From contig NZ_FOFN01000003.1 in NCBI RefSeq assembly GCF_900111025.1, positions 248,001-312,000 of the forward strand: 64,000 nt of DNA, read 5' to 3'. The notes under the pieces were generated by a model. That model was not told where the DNA came from. It worked only from the letters and a program-made list of their open reading frames with translations, and ran no database searches. Numbering within the stretch: the stretch's first letter is position 1; each line of letters opens with the position of its first letter. The position numbers and the translations under genes were made by a program. Below, in pieces: positions 53,786 through 62,926 of this stretch. This DNA is from Hyunsoonleella jejuensis (lineage in GTDB: Bacteria > Bacteroidota > Bacteroidia > Flavobacteriales > Flavobacteriaceae).

Positions 53786-54018
53786 GAGTCATTGTACAGA
53801 CTCAGTTATTCTTATGCATGAATGATGGGGTAGGTTGTTCTGAGTGTAAATTCGATTTCTATGGCTCTTTATCTGATTTAATGTTGAGACATTAAGAGAA
53901 GTTCTCAAAAAGGAGATAAGCTAAAGAAGTTCTCGCTGATTAATGGCTTTTTATATAGGTATAAACGAAGGTACTGTGTGGATTATAATTAGTCGAATAA
54001 TTATCCGTAAATCGAGAT

Positions 54019-54030
54019 ACAGCAGGATAG
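54019..54030 (+). promoter_or_regulatory. PUL motif upstream of the jelly-roll lyase gene at 54081
   Basis: TACAGCAGGATA points at the start at 54081, 50 bp downstream. The position 20 nt further reads AATCTTGC, a poor -7 box. A short hairpin (AAAAAGCA / TGCTTTTT, 54044-54063) lies between the motif and the gene. The motif supports 54081 as the true start. Confidence 0.45.
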
Positions 54031-54080
54031 TTTTTCTTCTAAAAAAAGCAATCTTGCTTTTTCCATTTAAAACATTTCTT

Positions 54081-54815
54081 ATGAAAAAATACATGGTTTA
54101 TCTTTTTAGTTGTTTTGTTCTGTTTAACTGTTCTGGAGGTGATAGTAATAATGACGTTATGGAAGATGAACAGCAACAAGAAGAAGAGCAGGTAGATGTA
54201 ATTCCTTTAATTCCCAATGAAGGTATCCCCAGTCCGTTTAATTTATTTACTGTTATTGATGCTGATGTCGAGCGAAAAGATTTTAACAAAGTATCAAAAT
54301 GGTATGAAGAAGCAGCAAATAAACAGGTCTTTAAACTTTTTATTGGTGACGAGTTTAATGGAGAAAGAAAACATGCAAGAACAGAAGCAGGTCAAGGTTT
54401 AAAATGGAAACAAGGTTCTGAGTGGCATACTTTTGAAGCGGCTATGAAACCAAGTGGAAAACTTGATGAAACCTATACTATTGCACAACTTTTTGCGGGA
54501 TGTTGTGGTCCTCAACTTAGAGTTGAAGTGAAGTCAAGTGGAAGAATACATGTTGGTTCAAGAGCTAATGGAAATTTTCGTATTTCTACAGATGAAGATT
54601 GGGCAAATGGAGTAAAAAGTTTCAAAATTAAAATCAGAAGTAATGGTAAAGACATGGAAGTCTATTTTAATGATGAATTGAAGTTTACTGGGATTTCCGA
54701 AGAAAGCACTTTAGAAAATACAGCTGCACTTTATCATTTTAGGTGGGGCGTGTATTCAAATAATAAGATGACAAAGAATTTAAGCAACACCGTCACAAAT
54801 ATTACAAGAGAGTAA
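54081..54815 (+). CDS. jelly-roll (PL7-superfamily) lyase-like surface lipoprotein
   Basis: The frame is open from 53943, but 54081 gives the lipoprotein signal MKKYMVYLFSCFVLFNC (Cys17). A very acidic spacer (SGGDSNNDVMEDEQQQEEE) then points to surface display. The 160-residue catalytic-type domain has RTEAG (R100-E102), YTIAQLFAG with Q136 and F138, and YHFRWGVYSN, the order RxE, QxH, YxKxGxY known from PL7, PL20 and PL28 enzymes. In place of the catalytic His of the second motif there is Phe138, so the enzyme either uses another base or is a binding protein. It lies between the decarboxylase-like gene and the GH78 pair. A glucuronan-type or ulvan-type substrate is a guess from context. Confidence 0.55.
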   Translation: MKKYMVYLFSCFVLFNCSGGDSNNDVMEDEQQQEEEQVDVIPLIPNEGIPSPFNLFTVIDADVERKDFNKVSKWYEEAANKQVFKLFIGDEFNGERKHARTEAGQGLKWKQGSEWHTFEAAMKPSGKLDETYTIAQLFAGCCGPQLRVEVKSSGRIHVGSRANGNFRISTDEDWANGVKSFKIKIRSNGKDMEVYFNDELKFTGISEESTLENTAALYHFRWGVYSNNKMTKNLSNTVTNITRE

Positions 54816-54862
54816 TTAAATTTATAATTCAAATCAGTACTTATTTTAGTTTTCAAAAATCA

Positions 54863-57646
54863 ATGAATTTTCGATATTTATTTTTAGGAATTAGTTTTTT
54901 AACACTAACGTTTTTAAGTTCATGTAATAAGACGCAAATATTAAAGCCTGAAGAACTTACACTTTCTGAAGGTTTTAAAAACCCAACAGGATTTTACAAT
55001 AATAAACCAACGTTTTCCTGGATACTCCCCGTGTCAGAACAAATTAAATCCCAATCTGCTTACCAAATAGTTGTAGCGTCGTCAAAAGAATTATTGCCAG
55101 GTAATGCCGATTTATGGGATTCTAAAAAGCAAAAAAGTGCACAATCTACTTTTGTAAAATATCAAGGAAAAGCCCTTGAATCAAGACAAAAAGTATATTG
55201 GCAAGTAAGGTATTGGAATCAAGATGATAATATTTCTGAGTGGAGTGATATAAACACTTTTGAATTAGGCCTACTAAATAATTCCGATTGGCAAGCTAAA
55301 TGGGCTGGATTAGACACCGCCAAAGATAGTATTAAAGGCGTTAGAAAGTTTTTAATGCATAAGCCGCAATATTTAAGAAAAGGTTTTGAGTTGCTTACGG
55401 ATGTTGCTTCAGCACGACTATACATTACCGCAAAAGGCGTTTTTGATGTGCATTTAAATGGAAAAGATGTTAGTGATGATGTCATGACGCCGGGTTGGAC
55501 ACCATACAATCATCGTATAGAAACATTGACCTATGATGTTACTGAACTTTTACAAACTGGTAAAAACGCTATTGCGGTAGAATTGGCTTCTGGATGGCAT
55601 TCAGGAAGAATTAGTAGAGGTAGAGCGTTATATGAAAATTTTGCATCACCAAAAATTCTATGTCAGTTAGAAGTTGTGCTTAAAGATGGTTCAAAACAAA
55701 CCATTGTTTCTGATGAATCTTGGAGAGGAACAACCAACGGACCAATACGTTTAGCAAGTGTTTACGATGGCGAAGTATATGATGCAAATTTTGAAATACC
55801 AAATTGGAACACTGTTGCTTTTGACGACTCTAACTGGAAATCGGTTGAAGTTGAGGCGATTGCTAAGGATGTTAAATTAGCTCCAAAAAGACATCACACC
55901 GTAAAAAATCAAGTTGTTTTTAACGATGCAGAAATCGTTTCGGTTAAAGAAAATACATCGGTTTTTAATATGAAGCAAAATATGGTAGGTGTGCCAAAAG
56001 TAAAAGTACCTATGAAAAAAGGAGATACTTTAAAAATTCGTTTTTCTGAAATGTTGTTGAAAGACAATACCTTTTATACTAAAAATTATCGTTCTGCAAA
56101 GTCAACTGATTATTATATAGCAGCTAAAGATGGTGTTATAGAATACGTTCCAAAATTTACGTTTCACGGATTTCAATTTTTAGAATTAAGTGGTTACGAT
56201 AAAAATGCGAAACCAGATACTTCTTGGGTGCAAGGTATAGCGCAACATTCTAATTTCGAGAAAAAAGGAACATTTACATCGTCTCACGATAAATTAAATC
56301 AATTACAAAGCAATATTACATGGGGGTTACGCGATAACTTTTTTGATATTCCTACAGACTGCCCGCAACGTGATGAACGTTTGGGTTGGACAGGAGATGC
56401 TCAGGTTATTGCACCAACATCGTTGTTTAACTATGATGTGCATGCCTTTTGGACAGCTTGGTTGCAAAGTTTAAGAGAAAATCAGTCTGAACATAAAGAC
56501 GGTATGGTACCCTTTATTGTACCCGATGTGTTACAAACCAAAAACGGAAGTTCTGGTTGGGGTGATGCTGCTGTAATTATTCCTTGGGATATTTATAATG
56601 CAACTGGAGATATTACAGTGCTTGAAGAAAGTTATGAGTCGGCAAAAAAATGGGTTGGATATTATCAATCCAAAGTGAAAAAGCAACCTTATTTGCCATA
56701 CATGCATTCGTTTTCAGATTGGTTGCAACCTTATCCTTCTAAATCTGGAAAAATGGGTAATAGAGGCGATACACCAAAAGATTTAATACATGCCGCTTTT
56801 TTTGCGCATTCAGCCCATTTAGTCGCTAAAATTGCTGGTGTTTTAGGAAAAACGGATGATGCAAAAAAATATGCAGCCTTATATAAAGCTATTGCTAATT
56901 CTTTTGAAAACGCCTTTTTTGAAGAAGGAAAGTTTACAGGTGAGATACAAACGCAAACAAGTTATTTGCTAGGTATTTATTTTGATTTATTTAAACCAGA
57001 AACCAAACTAAAAGCACAAAAATATTTACTTGAAGAAATTAAAAATGCTGATTATCATTTAGGAACGGGGTTTTTAGGAACACCAATTTTACCAAAGGTT
57101 TTAGATGATATGGGAGAAATAGATTTGATGTATAAAATACTTTTCAAAGAAACCTATCCATCATGGTTTTACTCTATAAATCAAGGGGCAACCACTATGT
57201 GGGAACGTTGGAACAGTTATAGTAAAGCAGAGGGCTATAATCCACAGCCTATGAATAGCTTGAATCATTATGCTTATGGTGCTATTGGGCAATGGATGTA
57301 CGAACGAATAGCTGGTTTAGCATCTTTAGAGCCAGGATACAAGAAAATAAGAATTGCACCCATACCAAATACCGAGTTTTTAACATCGGCTTCTGCAAGT
57401 GTGAACTCACCCTATGGCAAAGTAGCATCATCATGGAAAATAGAAAATAACACCTTTACTTTAGATGTTATTATTCCGCCGAATACAACTGCAGAAATTC
57501 ATATTCCAAATGCAACTCAAAATATTTTACTTGTAAACGGAAACGATTTCACGGAAACTTCAAATTTAAAATTAATAAGTTCTGATAAAAATGTAGTTAA
57601 AATTTTAGCAGAACCAGGAACCTATAACTTTCAAACTAAACTTTAA
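54863..57646 (+). CDS. GH78 alpha-L-rhamnosidase, lipoprotein (tandem copy 1)
   Basis: The 927-residue protein has the lipobox LSSC (about Cys21). The order is N-terminal sandwich (KPTFSWILPV, KVYWQVRYWNQ), a second sandwich with LYITAKGVFDVHLNG, a concanavalin-like part, the (alpha/alpha)6 barrel and a C-terminal sandwich. The general acid motif CPQRDERLGWTGDA (C500, E505) and the late base segment TTMWERW (E781) are both intact. It should release terminal alpha-L-rhamnose in the periplasm. It is followed after 3 bp by a closely similar gene, so a tandem duplication is clear. Only 47 bp separate it from the lyase gene upstream, and no own promoter motif was seen. Confidence 0.93.
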   Translation: MNFRYLFLGISFLTLTFLSSCNKTQILKPEELTLSEGFKNPTGFYNNKPTFSWILPVSEQIKSQSAYQIVVASSKELLPGNADLWDSKKQKSAQSTFVKYQGKALESRQKVYWQVRYWNQDDNISEWSDINTFELGLLNNSDWQAKWAGLDTAKDSIKGVRKFLMHKPQYLRKGFELLTDVASARLYITAKGVFDVHLNGKDVSDDVMTPGWTPYNHRIETLTYDVTELLQTGKNAIAVELASGWHSGRISRGRALYENFASPKILCQLEVVLKDGSKQTIVSDESWRGTTNGPIRLASVYDGEVYDANFEIPNWNTVAFDDSNWKSVEVEAIAKDVKLAPKRHHTVKNQVVFNDAEIVSVKENTSVFNMKQNMVGVPKVKVPMKKGDTLKIRFSEMLLKDNTFYTKNYRSAKSTDYYIAAKDGVIEYVPKFTFHGFQFLELSGYDKNAKPDTSWVQGIAQHSNFEKKGTFTSSHDKLNQLQSNITWGLRDNFFDIPTDCPQRDERLGWTGDAQVIAPTSLFNYDVHAFWTAWLQSLRENQSEHKDGMVPFIVPDVLQTKNGSSGWGDAAVIIPWDIYNATGDITVLEESYESAKKWVGYYQSKVKKQPYLPYMHSFSDWLQPYPSKSGKMGNRGDTPKDLIHAAFFAHSAHLVAKIAGVLGKTDDAKKYAALYKAIANSFENAFFEEGKFTGEIQTQTSYLLGIYFDLFKPETKLKAQKYLLEEIKNADYHLGTGFLGTPILPKVLDDMGEIDLMYKILFKETYPSWFYSINQGATTMWERWNSYSKAEGYNPQPMNSLNHYAYGAIGQWMYERIAGLASLEPGYKKIRIAPIPNTEFLTSASASVNSPYGKVASSWKIENNTFTLDVIIPPNTTAEIHIPNATQNILLVNGNDFTETSNLKLISSDKNVVKILAEPGTYNFQTKL

Positions 57647-57649
57647 ATC

Positions 57650-60421
57650 ATGTTTAAAAAATCAAACTTCAAATATTTTGTATACGCATTAAGCGCTTTT
57701 ATTTTTTTAAATATAGCATCATGCAAAGAACAAGTTGTTTTGCAAGATCCTCAAAAATTAACCATTTCAGAAGGGTTTGAAAATCCGTTAGGGTTTTATG
57801 ATAAAACACCTAGTTTTTCATGGCAATTGCCAGTTTCAGAAGGTGTTTCAAGTCAGTCAGCATACCAAATCGTAGTAGCTAGCAGTCCAGATTTATTACC
57901 TGATAATGCAGATTTATGGAACTCTAAAAAACAGGAAACAGCACAATCTACATGGGTAAAATATGCTGGAGCAGATTTACAATCACGTCAAAAAGTATAT
58001 TGGCAAGTAAAATATTGGAATCAAGATAATGAAGCTTCAAAATGGAGTGAAATTAGTCATTTTGAGTTGGGTTTGTTAAGTAATAGCGATTGGAAAGCGA
58101 AATGGATTGGTTTAGATACAAAAAAAGAAAAGGTTTTAGGAAGTCAAGAAAATATCATTCACAGACCGCAATACCTAAGAAAAGGTTTCGAATTGTCTAG
58201 CGATGTAGCTTCAGCAAAATTATATATTACCGCTAAAGGTGTGTTTGATGTGGCTATAAATGGAGAAGATGTTAGTGATGATGTAATGCCTCCCGGATAT
58301 ACGCCTTATAAAGAACGTATTGAAACAATTACGTATGATGTTACCGATTTAATAGAATCTGGACAAAATACCATAGGTGTTGAGCTTGCTGCAGGATGGC
58401 ATTCAGGACGTTTAGGTTGGAAAAAAGAGTTGTGGGTTGATACAGAAACGCCTAAAATGATATTTCAATTAGAATTAACGATGAAAGATGGTTCTAAAGA
58501 AATGATTTTATCTGATGATACATGGAAAGGAACAACAAACGGACCAACTAGAATATCAGAGATTTATGATGGAGAAACCTATGATGCCAATTTAGAAATG
58601 CCAAATTGGACCACTAATAATTTTGATGATAAAACATGGGAGTCTATAAATACGTTTCCTGTAACGAATGACATCCGTTTAGAGCCAAAAAGACATACCA
58701 CTGTTAAAACTAAAATTGAATTAGCAACAGAAGAAGTTATAGAAAAAGGTGGCGTAGCTGTTTTTGATTTTCAACAAAATATGGTGGGTGTGCCGTTACT
58801 TAAAGTACCTATGAAAAAAGGGCAAACGCTAAAAATTCGATTTGCAGAAAAGTTATCTCCAGATGGTACGTTTTATACTGAAAATTATAGAAGTGCGCAG
58901 TCAACGAATTACTATACAGCTTCAAAAGATGGTGTTATAGAATGGATGCCAAAATTTACATTTCACGGATTTCAGTATGTAGAATTAAGTGGATATGACA
59001 CTTCAAAAACGCCATCAAAAGAATGGGTAACAGGATTAGTGCAATATTCAGATTTTGAAGAAAACGGAACATTTACATCGTCTCACGAAAAGTTAAATCA
59101 GTTACAAAGTAATATTGTTTGGGGTTTAAGAGGAAATTTTTTCGATATTCCAACAGATTGCCCACAACGTGATGAACGTATGGGGTGGACAGCTGATGCT
59201 CAGGTGTTTGCGCCAGCATCTATGTTTAATGCCGATGTATATAAATTTTGGGCAAGCTGGATGCAAAGCGTTGGCGAGTCGCAATATGATAATGGAGGGA
59301 TTCCTTGGGTTGTACCAGATGTATTATATAATAATAAAGTAAGCGCAGGTTGGGGAGATGCATGTACCATTATTCCTTGGAAAATTTATGTAAGAACAGG
59401 AGATAAAAGAATTCTAGAAGAGAATTTTGAAACCATGAAAGGTTGGGTGAAATACCATGAAAGTGTTACTAAAAATTACATTTCTAGTATGGGTGGTTTT
59501 GCAGATTGGTTACAGCCACTTCCTGAAAATGGTGATAATAAAGGCGATACGTCGCACTCATTAATAGGCACTGCATTTTTTGCCCATTCCGCAAATATAA
59601 CAGCAAAAACAGCTAAGGCATTAGGTAAAACTGAAGAATTTGAAAAATACGATGCCTTATATAAAATGGTTGCAAATGCTTTTGAAAACAAGTTTTTTGA
59701 TAATGGAAAGATAAAAGATGTTGTAGAGACACAAACCTCTTATTTATTAGCTTTAGCCTTTGGATTACTATCTGATGAACATAAAGCAAATGCAAAAAGG
59801 CATCTATTAGAAAAAATAGCAGAAGCTGATGATCATTTACGAACTGGTTTTTTAGGAACACCATTATTATATGAAGTTTTAGATACAACAGGAGAAATAG
59901 ATTTGATGTACAAGATATTGTTTAATGAAACATATCCATCGTGGTTCTATTCTATAAATCAAGGCGCAACAACGATTTGGGAACGTTGGAATAGCTATAG
60001 TAAAGCTGAAGGGTTTAACCCGATGAAAATGAATAGTTTAAATCATTATGCCTATGGTGCCATTGGCGAATGGATGTACGAGCGTATTGCAGGAATAGCG
60101 CCCTTAGAACCAGGTTACAAAACTATTAGAATAGCGCCTGTTCCAAAAGAACCATTAACATCAGCAGCAGCTAGTTTAAATACACCTTATGGTAAAGTAG
60201 CTTCTTCTTGGGAAATAAAAGGAAATAAATTTGAATTACATGTAGTAGTTCCTCCAAATACAACGGCAAAAGTTACTATTCCTGCTAATACAGAAAAAGA
60301 TTTGGTGTTAAATGGTGAAGCATTTATAGGCGATAATATCGCAGAGCTACTGGATAGTAATGCATCTGGTTTTCAACTGTTAGTGCAACCTGGAGATTAT
60401 AAATTCACGTCTCAACTTTAA
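57650..60421 (+). CDS. GH78 alpha-L-rhamnosidase, lipoprotein (tandem copy 2)
   Basis: The 923-residue paralogue of the preceding gene has the lipobox IASC (about Cys25). The two share long runs, for example LYITAKGVFDV, VMPPGYTPY versus VMTPGWTPY, and DIPTDCPQRDER. The acid motif is CPQRDERMGWTADA (C504, E509) and the base segment is TTIWERW (E778). Differences cluster in loops of the concanavalin-like part (LGWKKELWVDTET versus ISRGRALYENF) and in the barrel entrance, which suggests specialisation after duplication, for example for sulfated versus unsulfated or differently linked rhamnose. The GH43 gene follows after 4 bp. Confidence 0.93.
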   Translation: MFKKSNFKYFVYALSAFIFLNIASCKEQVVLQDPQKLTISEGFENPLGFYDKTPSFSWQLPVSEGVSSQSAYQIVVASSPDLLPDNADLWNSKKQETAQSTWVKYAGADLQSRQKVYWQVKYWNQDNEASKWSEISHFELGLLSNSDWKAKWIGLDTKKEKVLGSQENIIHRPQYLRKGFELSSDVASAKLYITAKGVFDVAINGEDVSDDVMPPGYTPYKERIETITYDVTDLIESGQNTIGVELAAGWHSGRLGWKKELWVDTETPKMIFQLELTMKDGSKEMILSDDTWKGTTNGPTRISEIYDGETYDANLEMPNWTTNNFDDKTWESINTFPVTNDIRLEPKRHTTVKTKIELATEEVIEKGGVAVFDFQQNMVGVPLLKVPMKKGQTLKIRFAEKLSPDGTFYTENYRSAQSTNYYTASKDGVIEWMPKFTFHGFQYVELSGYDTSKTPSKEWVTGLVQYSDFEENGTFTSSHEKLNQLQSNIVWGLRGNFFDIPTDCPQRDERMGWTADAQVFAPASMFNADVYKFWASWMQSVGESQYDNGGIPWVVPDVLYNNKVSAGWGDACTIIPWKIYVRTGDKRILEENFETMKGWVKYHESVTKNYISSMGGFADWLQPLPENGDNKGDTSHSLIGTAFFAHSANITAKTAKALGKTEEFEKYDALYKMVANAFENKFFDNGKIKDVVETQTSYLLALAFGLLSDEHKANAKRHLLEKIAEADDHLRTGFLGTPLLYEVLDTTGEIDLMYKILFNETYPSWFYSINQGATTIWERWNSYSKAEGFNPMKMNSLNHYAYGAIGEWMYERIAGIAPLEPGYKTIRIAPVPKEPLTSAAASLNTPYGKVASSWEIKGNKFELHVVVPPNTTAKVTIPANTEKDLVLNGEAFIGDNIAELLDSNASGFQLLVQPGDYKFTSQL

Positions 60422-60425
60422 TTTG

Positions 60426-61391
60426 ATGAAATTTAAAATTTCACTTCTTTTTTTTGTGATTGCTTTGGTAAGTTGTAAAAATCAGAAAAACCAAACAAAA
60501 GAGAAACAGGTTGAAAAAATTGAAGTATCAATAGAAAAACAGGAGAACAATCCTGTAATTCGTCATATGCGTACTGCAGATCCGTCTGCCCATGTTTGGG
60601 AAGACGGAAAAGTATGGATGTACACTTCTCAGGATATGGAAGATGCTACATTCTATGATTCCATGGATGGATATCATGCCTTTTCATCAACAGATATGGT
60701 AAATTGGACAGACCATGGCGAAGTATTACATTCTAGAGATATTCCTTGGGGTGCAAAAGGATGGATGTGGGCACCAACAGCTATTTATAAAAATAACAAG
60801 TACTATTTGCTTTATCCGCATTCGGTAAAAGGTTCTAAAGAGGATATGCGTTGTGGTGTAGCAGTTAGTGATGTACCTCAAGGACCATTTAAAGACATCG
60901 GTTGGATAGAAGGTGTTGAAGGGCAATGGTTAGACCCTTGTGTGTTTGAAGATGAAGATGGGAAAGTCTATTTATATTGGGGTGTTAGAGAACCAAAAAT
61001 GGCTTTATTAAAAGATAACCTTTTGGAATTAGCTGAAACCCCCAGAATTATAGAGTATGGAGCTAAAAATTTCTTTGAAGCCAGTTACATGCATAAACGG
61101 AATGGAAAATATTATTTCTCTTACAATGCTGGTTTAGGTGGTTTTTATGCTATGGGAGATAGTCCTTATGGGCCATTTGCATATAAAGGAGCGATCAACC
61201 CAAAACAAAGACAAGATCATCACTCTATAGTAGAGTATAAGGGACAAAACTATTTCTTCTACCATTGGCAAGGTTGGAATGGAGGTTCAAAATTCAGAAG
61301 AAATACCTCTATCGAATATTTATATTATAACGGAGACGGAACAATACAAGAAATTTACGCAACAAAAGAAGGGGTTCAAAAAATTAAATAA
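60426..61391 (+). CDS. GH43 glycosidase, single-domain lipoprotein
   Basis: The ATG at 60426 is used; the TTG at 60423 adds one residue only. The 321-residue protein has the lipobox LVSC (Cys17) and a single five-bladed propeller with the three GH43 acids in RTADPSAHVW (base D52), QWLDPCVFEDED (modulator) and NFFEASYMHK (acid). It lacks the C-terminal sandwich of the GH43 protein at 25126, so the two belong to different subfamilies. Xylosidase or arabinofuranosidase activity is likely, with xylose-containing ulvan repeats as a possible source. It is packed 4 bp behind the second GH78 gene and 25 bp before a sulfatase. Confidence 0.9.
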   Translation: MKFKISLLFFVIALVSCKNQKNQTKEKQVEKIEVSIEKQENNPVIRHMRTADPSAHVWEDGKVWMYTSQDMEDATFYDSMDGYHAFSSTDMVNWTDHGEVLHSRDIPWGAKGWMWAPTAIYKNNKYYLLYPHSVKGSKEDMRCGVAVSDVPQGPFKDIGWIEGVEGQWLDPCVFEDEDGKVYLYWGVREPKMALLKDNLLELAETPRIIEYGAKNFFEASYMHKRNGKYYFSYNAGLGGFYAMGDSPYGPFAYKGAINPKQRQDHHSIVEYKGQNYFFYHWQGWNGGSKFRRNTSIEYLYYNGDGTIQEIYATKEGVQKIK

Positions 61392-61416
61392 ACCAAACAA
61401 ACAATTTATCCAAAAA

Positions 61417-62916
61417 ATGAAAATCAAATTATTTTCAATAGCTCTTATTTTAACAGTAGTTACTTTATCAAGTTGTAAAAAAGAAACAAAATTAGAGTCA
61501 GTATCAGAAAATTCTAAAGAGGTATCTAGAAAACCAAATATTGTATACATTCTAACCGATCAATGGAGAGGATCTGCTCTAGGATATGCAGGAAATCCAG
61601 ATGTAAAAACTCCCAATTTAGATGCGTTTGCAAAAGAGTCGGTTAATTTTACAAATGCCGTATCTGTAACGCCAGTGTGTACACCGCACAGAGCCGCGTT
61701 GCTAACTGGTAAGTTTCCAATTACAACTGGTATGTTTGTAAATGATCTATATCTGCCATCTGAGGAATTAACAATGGCAGAAATTTACAAAGAAGCAGGT
61801 TATAACACTGCTTATTGGGGCAAATGGCACCTAGATGGTCATGGACGGTTAAATTACACTCCAAAAGAAAGACGCCAAGGTTTTGACTATTGGAAGGCTC
61901 TAGAGTGCTCACATAATTACACCAAAATGCCGTATTATGATAATGAGGATCCTGAGATAAAATACTGGAACGAGTATTCGCCATTCGTAATTGTTAAAGA
62001 TGCCAATAATTATATAACTGAAAATGCCAAGGGTAACAAACCGTTTTTAGCATTCATTTCAATTGCAACACCGCATTTTCCGCACCATAATGCGCCTAAG
62101 AAGTATAAGGATATGTACCCACCAGAATCTTTAACCTTAAACCCAAATGTTGCTGAGAAGTTTAAAGATAGAAGTCGTGAAGAATTGCAAGGATACTATG
62201 CACATGCAACCGCAACCGATCAAGCCATAGGAAGCGTTTTAGATAAATTAAAAGAACTTGATTTACTGAATAATACTATCGTTGTATTCTCAGCCGACCA
62301 TGGCGAAATGATGGGGGCACATGATGTTAGACCTTTCCAGAAACAGCTAGCATGGGATGAATCAATTAGGGTCCCGTTTTTAATCAGTTATCCGGGAATA
62401 GATCAACAAAAAGGTACAGTTGTAAATGCACCGATAAACACGCCAGATATTTTGCCTTCGTTGTTAGGGTTGTCCAATATAAAAATTCCTGAAGATATAG
62501 AAGGAGAAAATTTGACAGCACTAATACAGAATCCTGATTCTAATGCAGATAGAGCAGCATTAGTAATGAATGTTGCACCCTTTGCAGGAAGTTATAATAA
62601 TCCACCATATCGTGCCTTAAGAACCAAACAATATACATACTCAAGAACACCTGACGGCCCAAGTATGTTTTTTGATAATGTAGCAGATCCATTTCAAATG
62701 AACAACTTGTTAGGTAAACCAGAGTTCAAAACAATTCAAACAGAATTAGATAATATATTGAATGAGAAATTAGCTCAAATTGGAGATGAGTTTAAATCAA
62801 GAGATTATTATCTTAAAAAATACAACTACACATTTGATAAGAAAAAGCCAGCTGTTCCACATTGGGAATTTGAGGAAGGTAAGGGTATTGTGCAATCACC
62901 AAAACCAGTTCAATAA
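61417..62916 (+). CDS. formylglycine-dependent sulfatase (S1 family), lipoprotein
   Basis: The start at 61417 ([10 protein letters not shown]) gives a lipoprotein signal ending LSSC (Cys20); the frame is open back to 61279 but that part overlaps the GH43 gene. The 499-residue product shows LTDQWRG, the FGly motif C88-T-P-H-R92, [21 protein letters not shown] and [12 protein letters not shown]. The His in the FGly motif and the DQWRG opening place it near the sulfatase at 18463 and away from the CxPSR enzymes. The target is probably a sulfated sugar at an oligosaccharide end. It is followed after 10 bp by another sulfatase gene. Confidence 0.9.
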   Translation: MKIKLFSIALILTVVTLSSCKKETKLESVSENSKEVSRKPNIVYILTDQWRGSALGYAGNPDVKTPNLDAFAKESVNFTNAVSVTPVCTPHRAALLTGKFPITTGMFVNDLYLPSEELTMAEIYKEAGYNTAYWGKWHLDGHGRLNYTPKERRQGFDYWKALECSHNYTKMPYYDNEDPEIKYWNEYSPFVIVKDANNYITENAKGNKPFLAFISIATPHFPHHNAPKKYKDMYPPESLTLNPNVAEKFKDRSREELQGYYAHATATDQAIGSVLDKLKELDLLNNTIVVFSADHGEMMGAHDVRPFQKQLAWDESIRVPFLISYPGIDQQKGTVVNAPINTPDILPSLLGLSNIKIPEDIEGENLTALIQNPDSNADRAALVMNVAPFAGSYNNPPYRALRTKQYTYSRTPDGPSMFFDNVADPFQMNNLLGKPEFKTIQTELDNILNEKLAQIGDEFKSRDYYLKKYNYTFDKKKPAVPHWEFEEGKGIVQSPKPVQ

Positions 62917-62926
62917 AAATAATAAA

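Noticed and set aside
53786-54080. Upstream extension of the jelly-roll lyase gene (open from 53943) and a possible small gene in the gap
   Set aside because: The extension has no sensible signal peptide, and the PUL motif and the lipoprotein signal both indicate 54081. The 295-bp gap holds no other convincing frame, only a GAGTC/GACTC mini-hairpin without a T-run.
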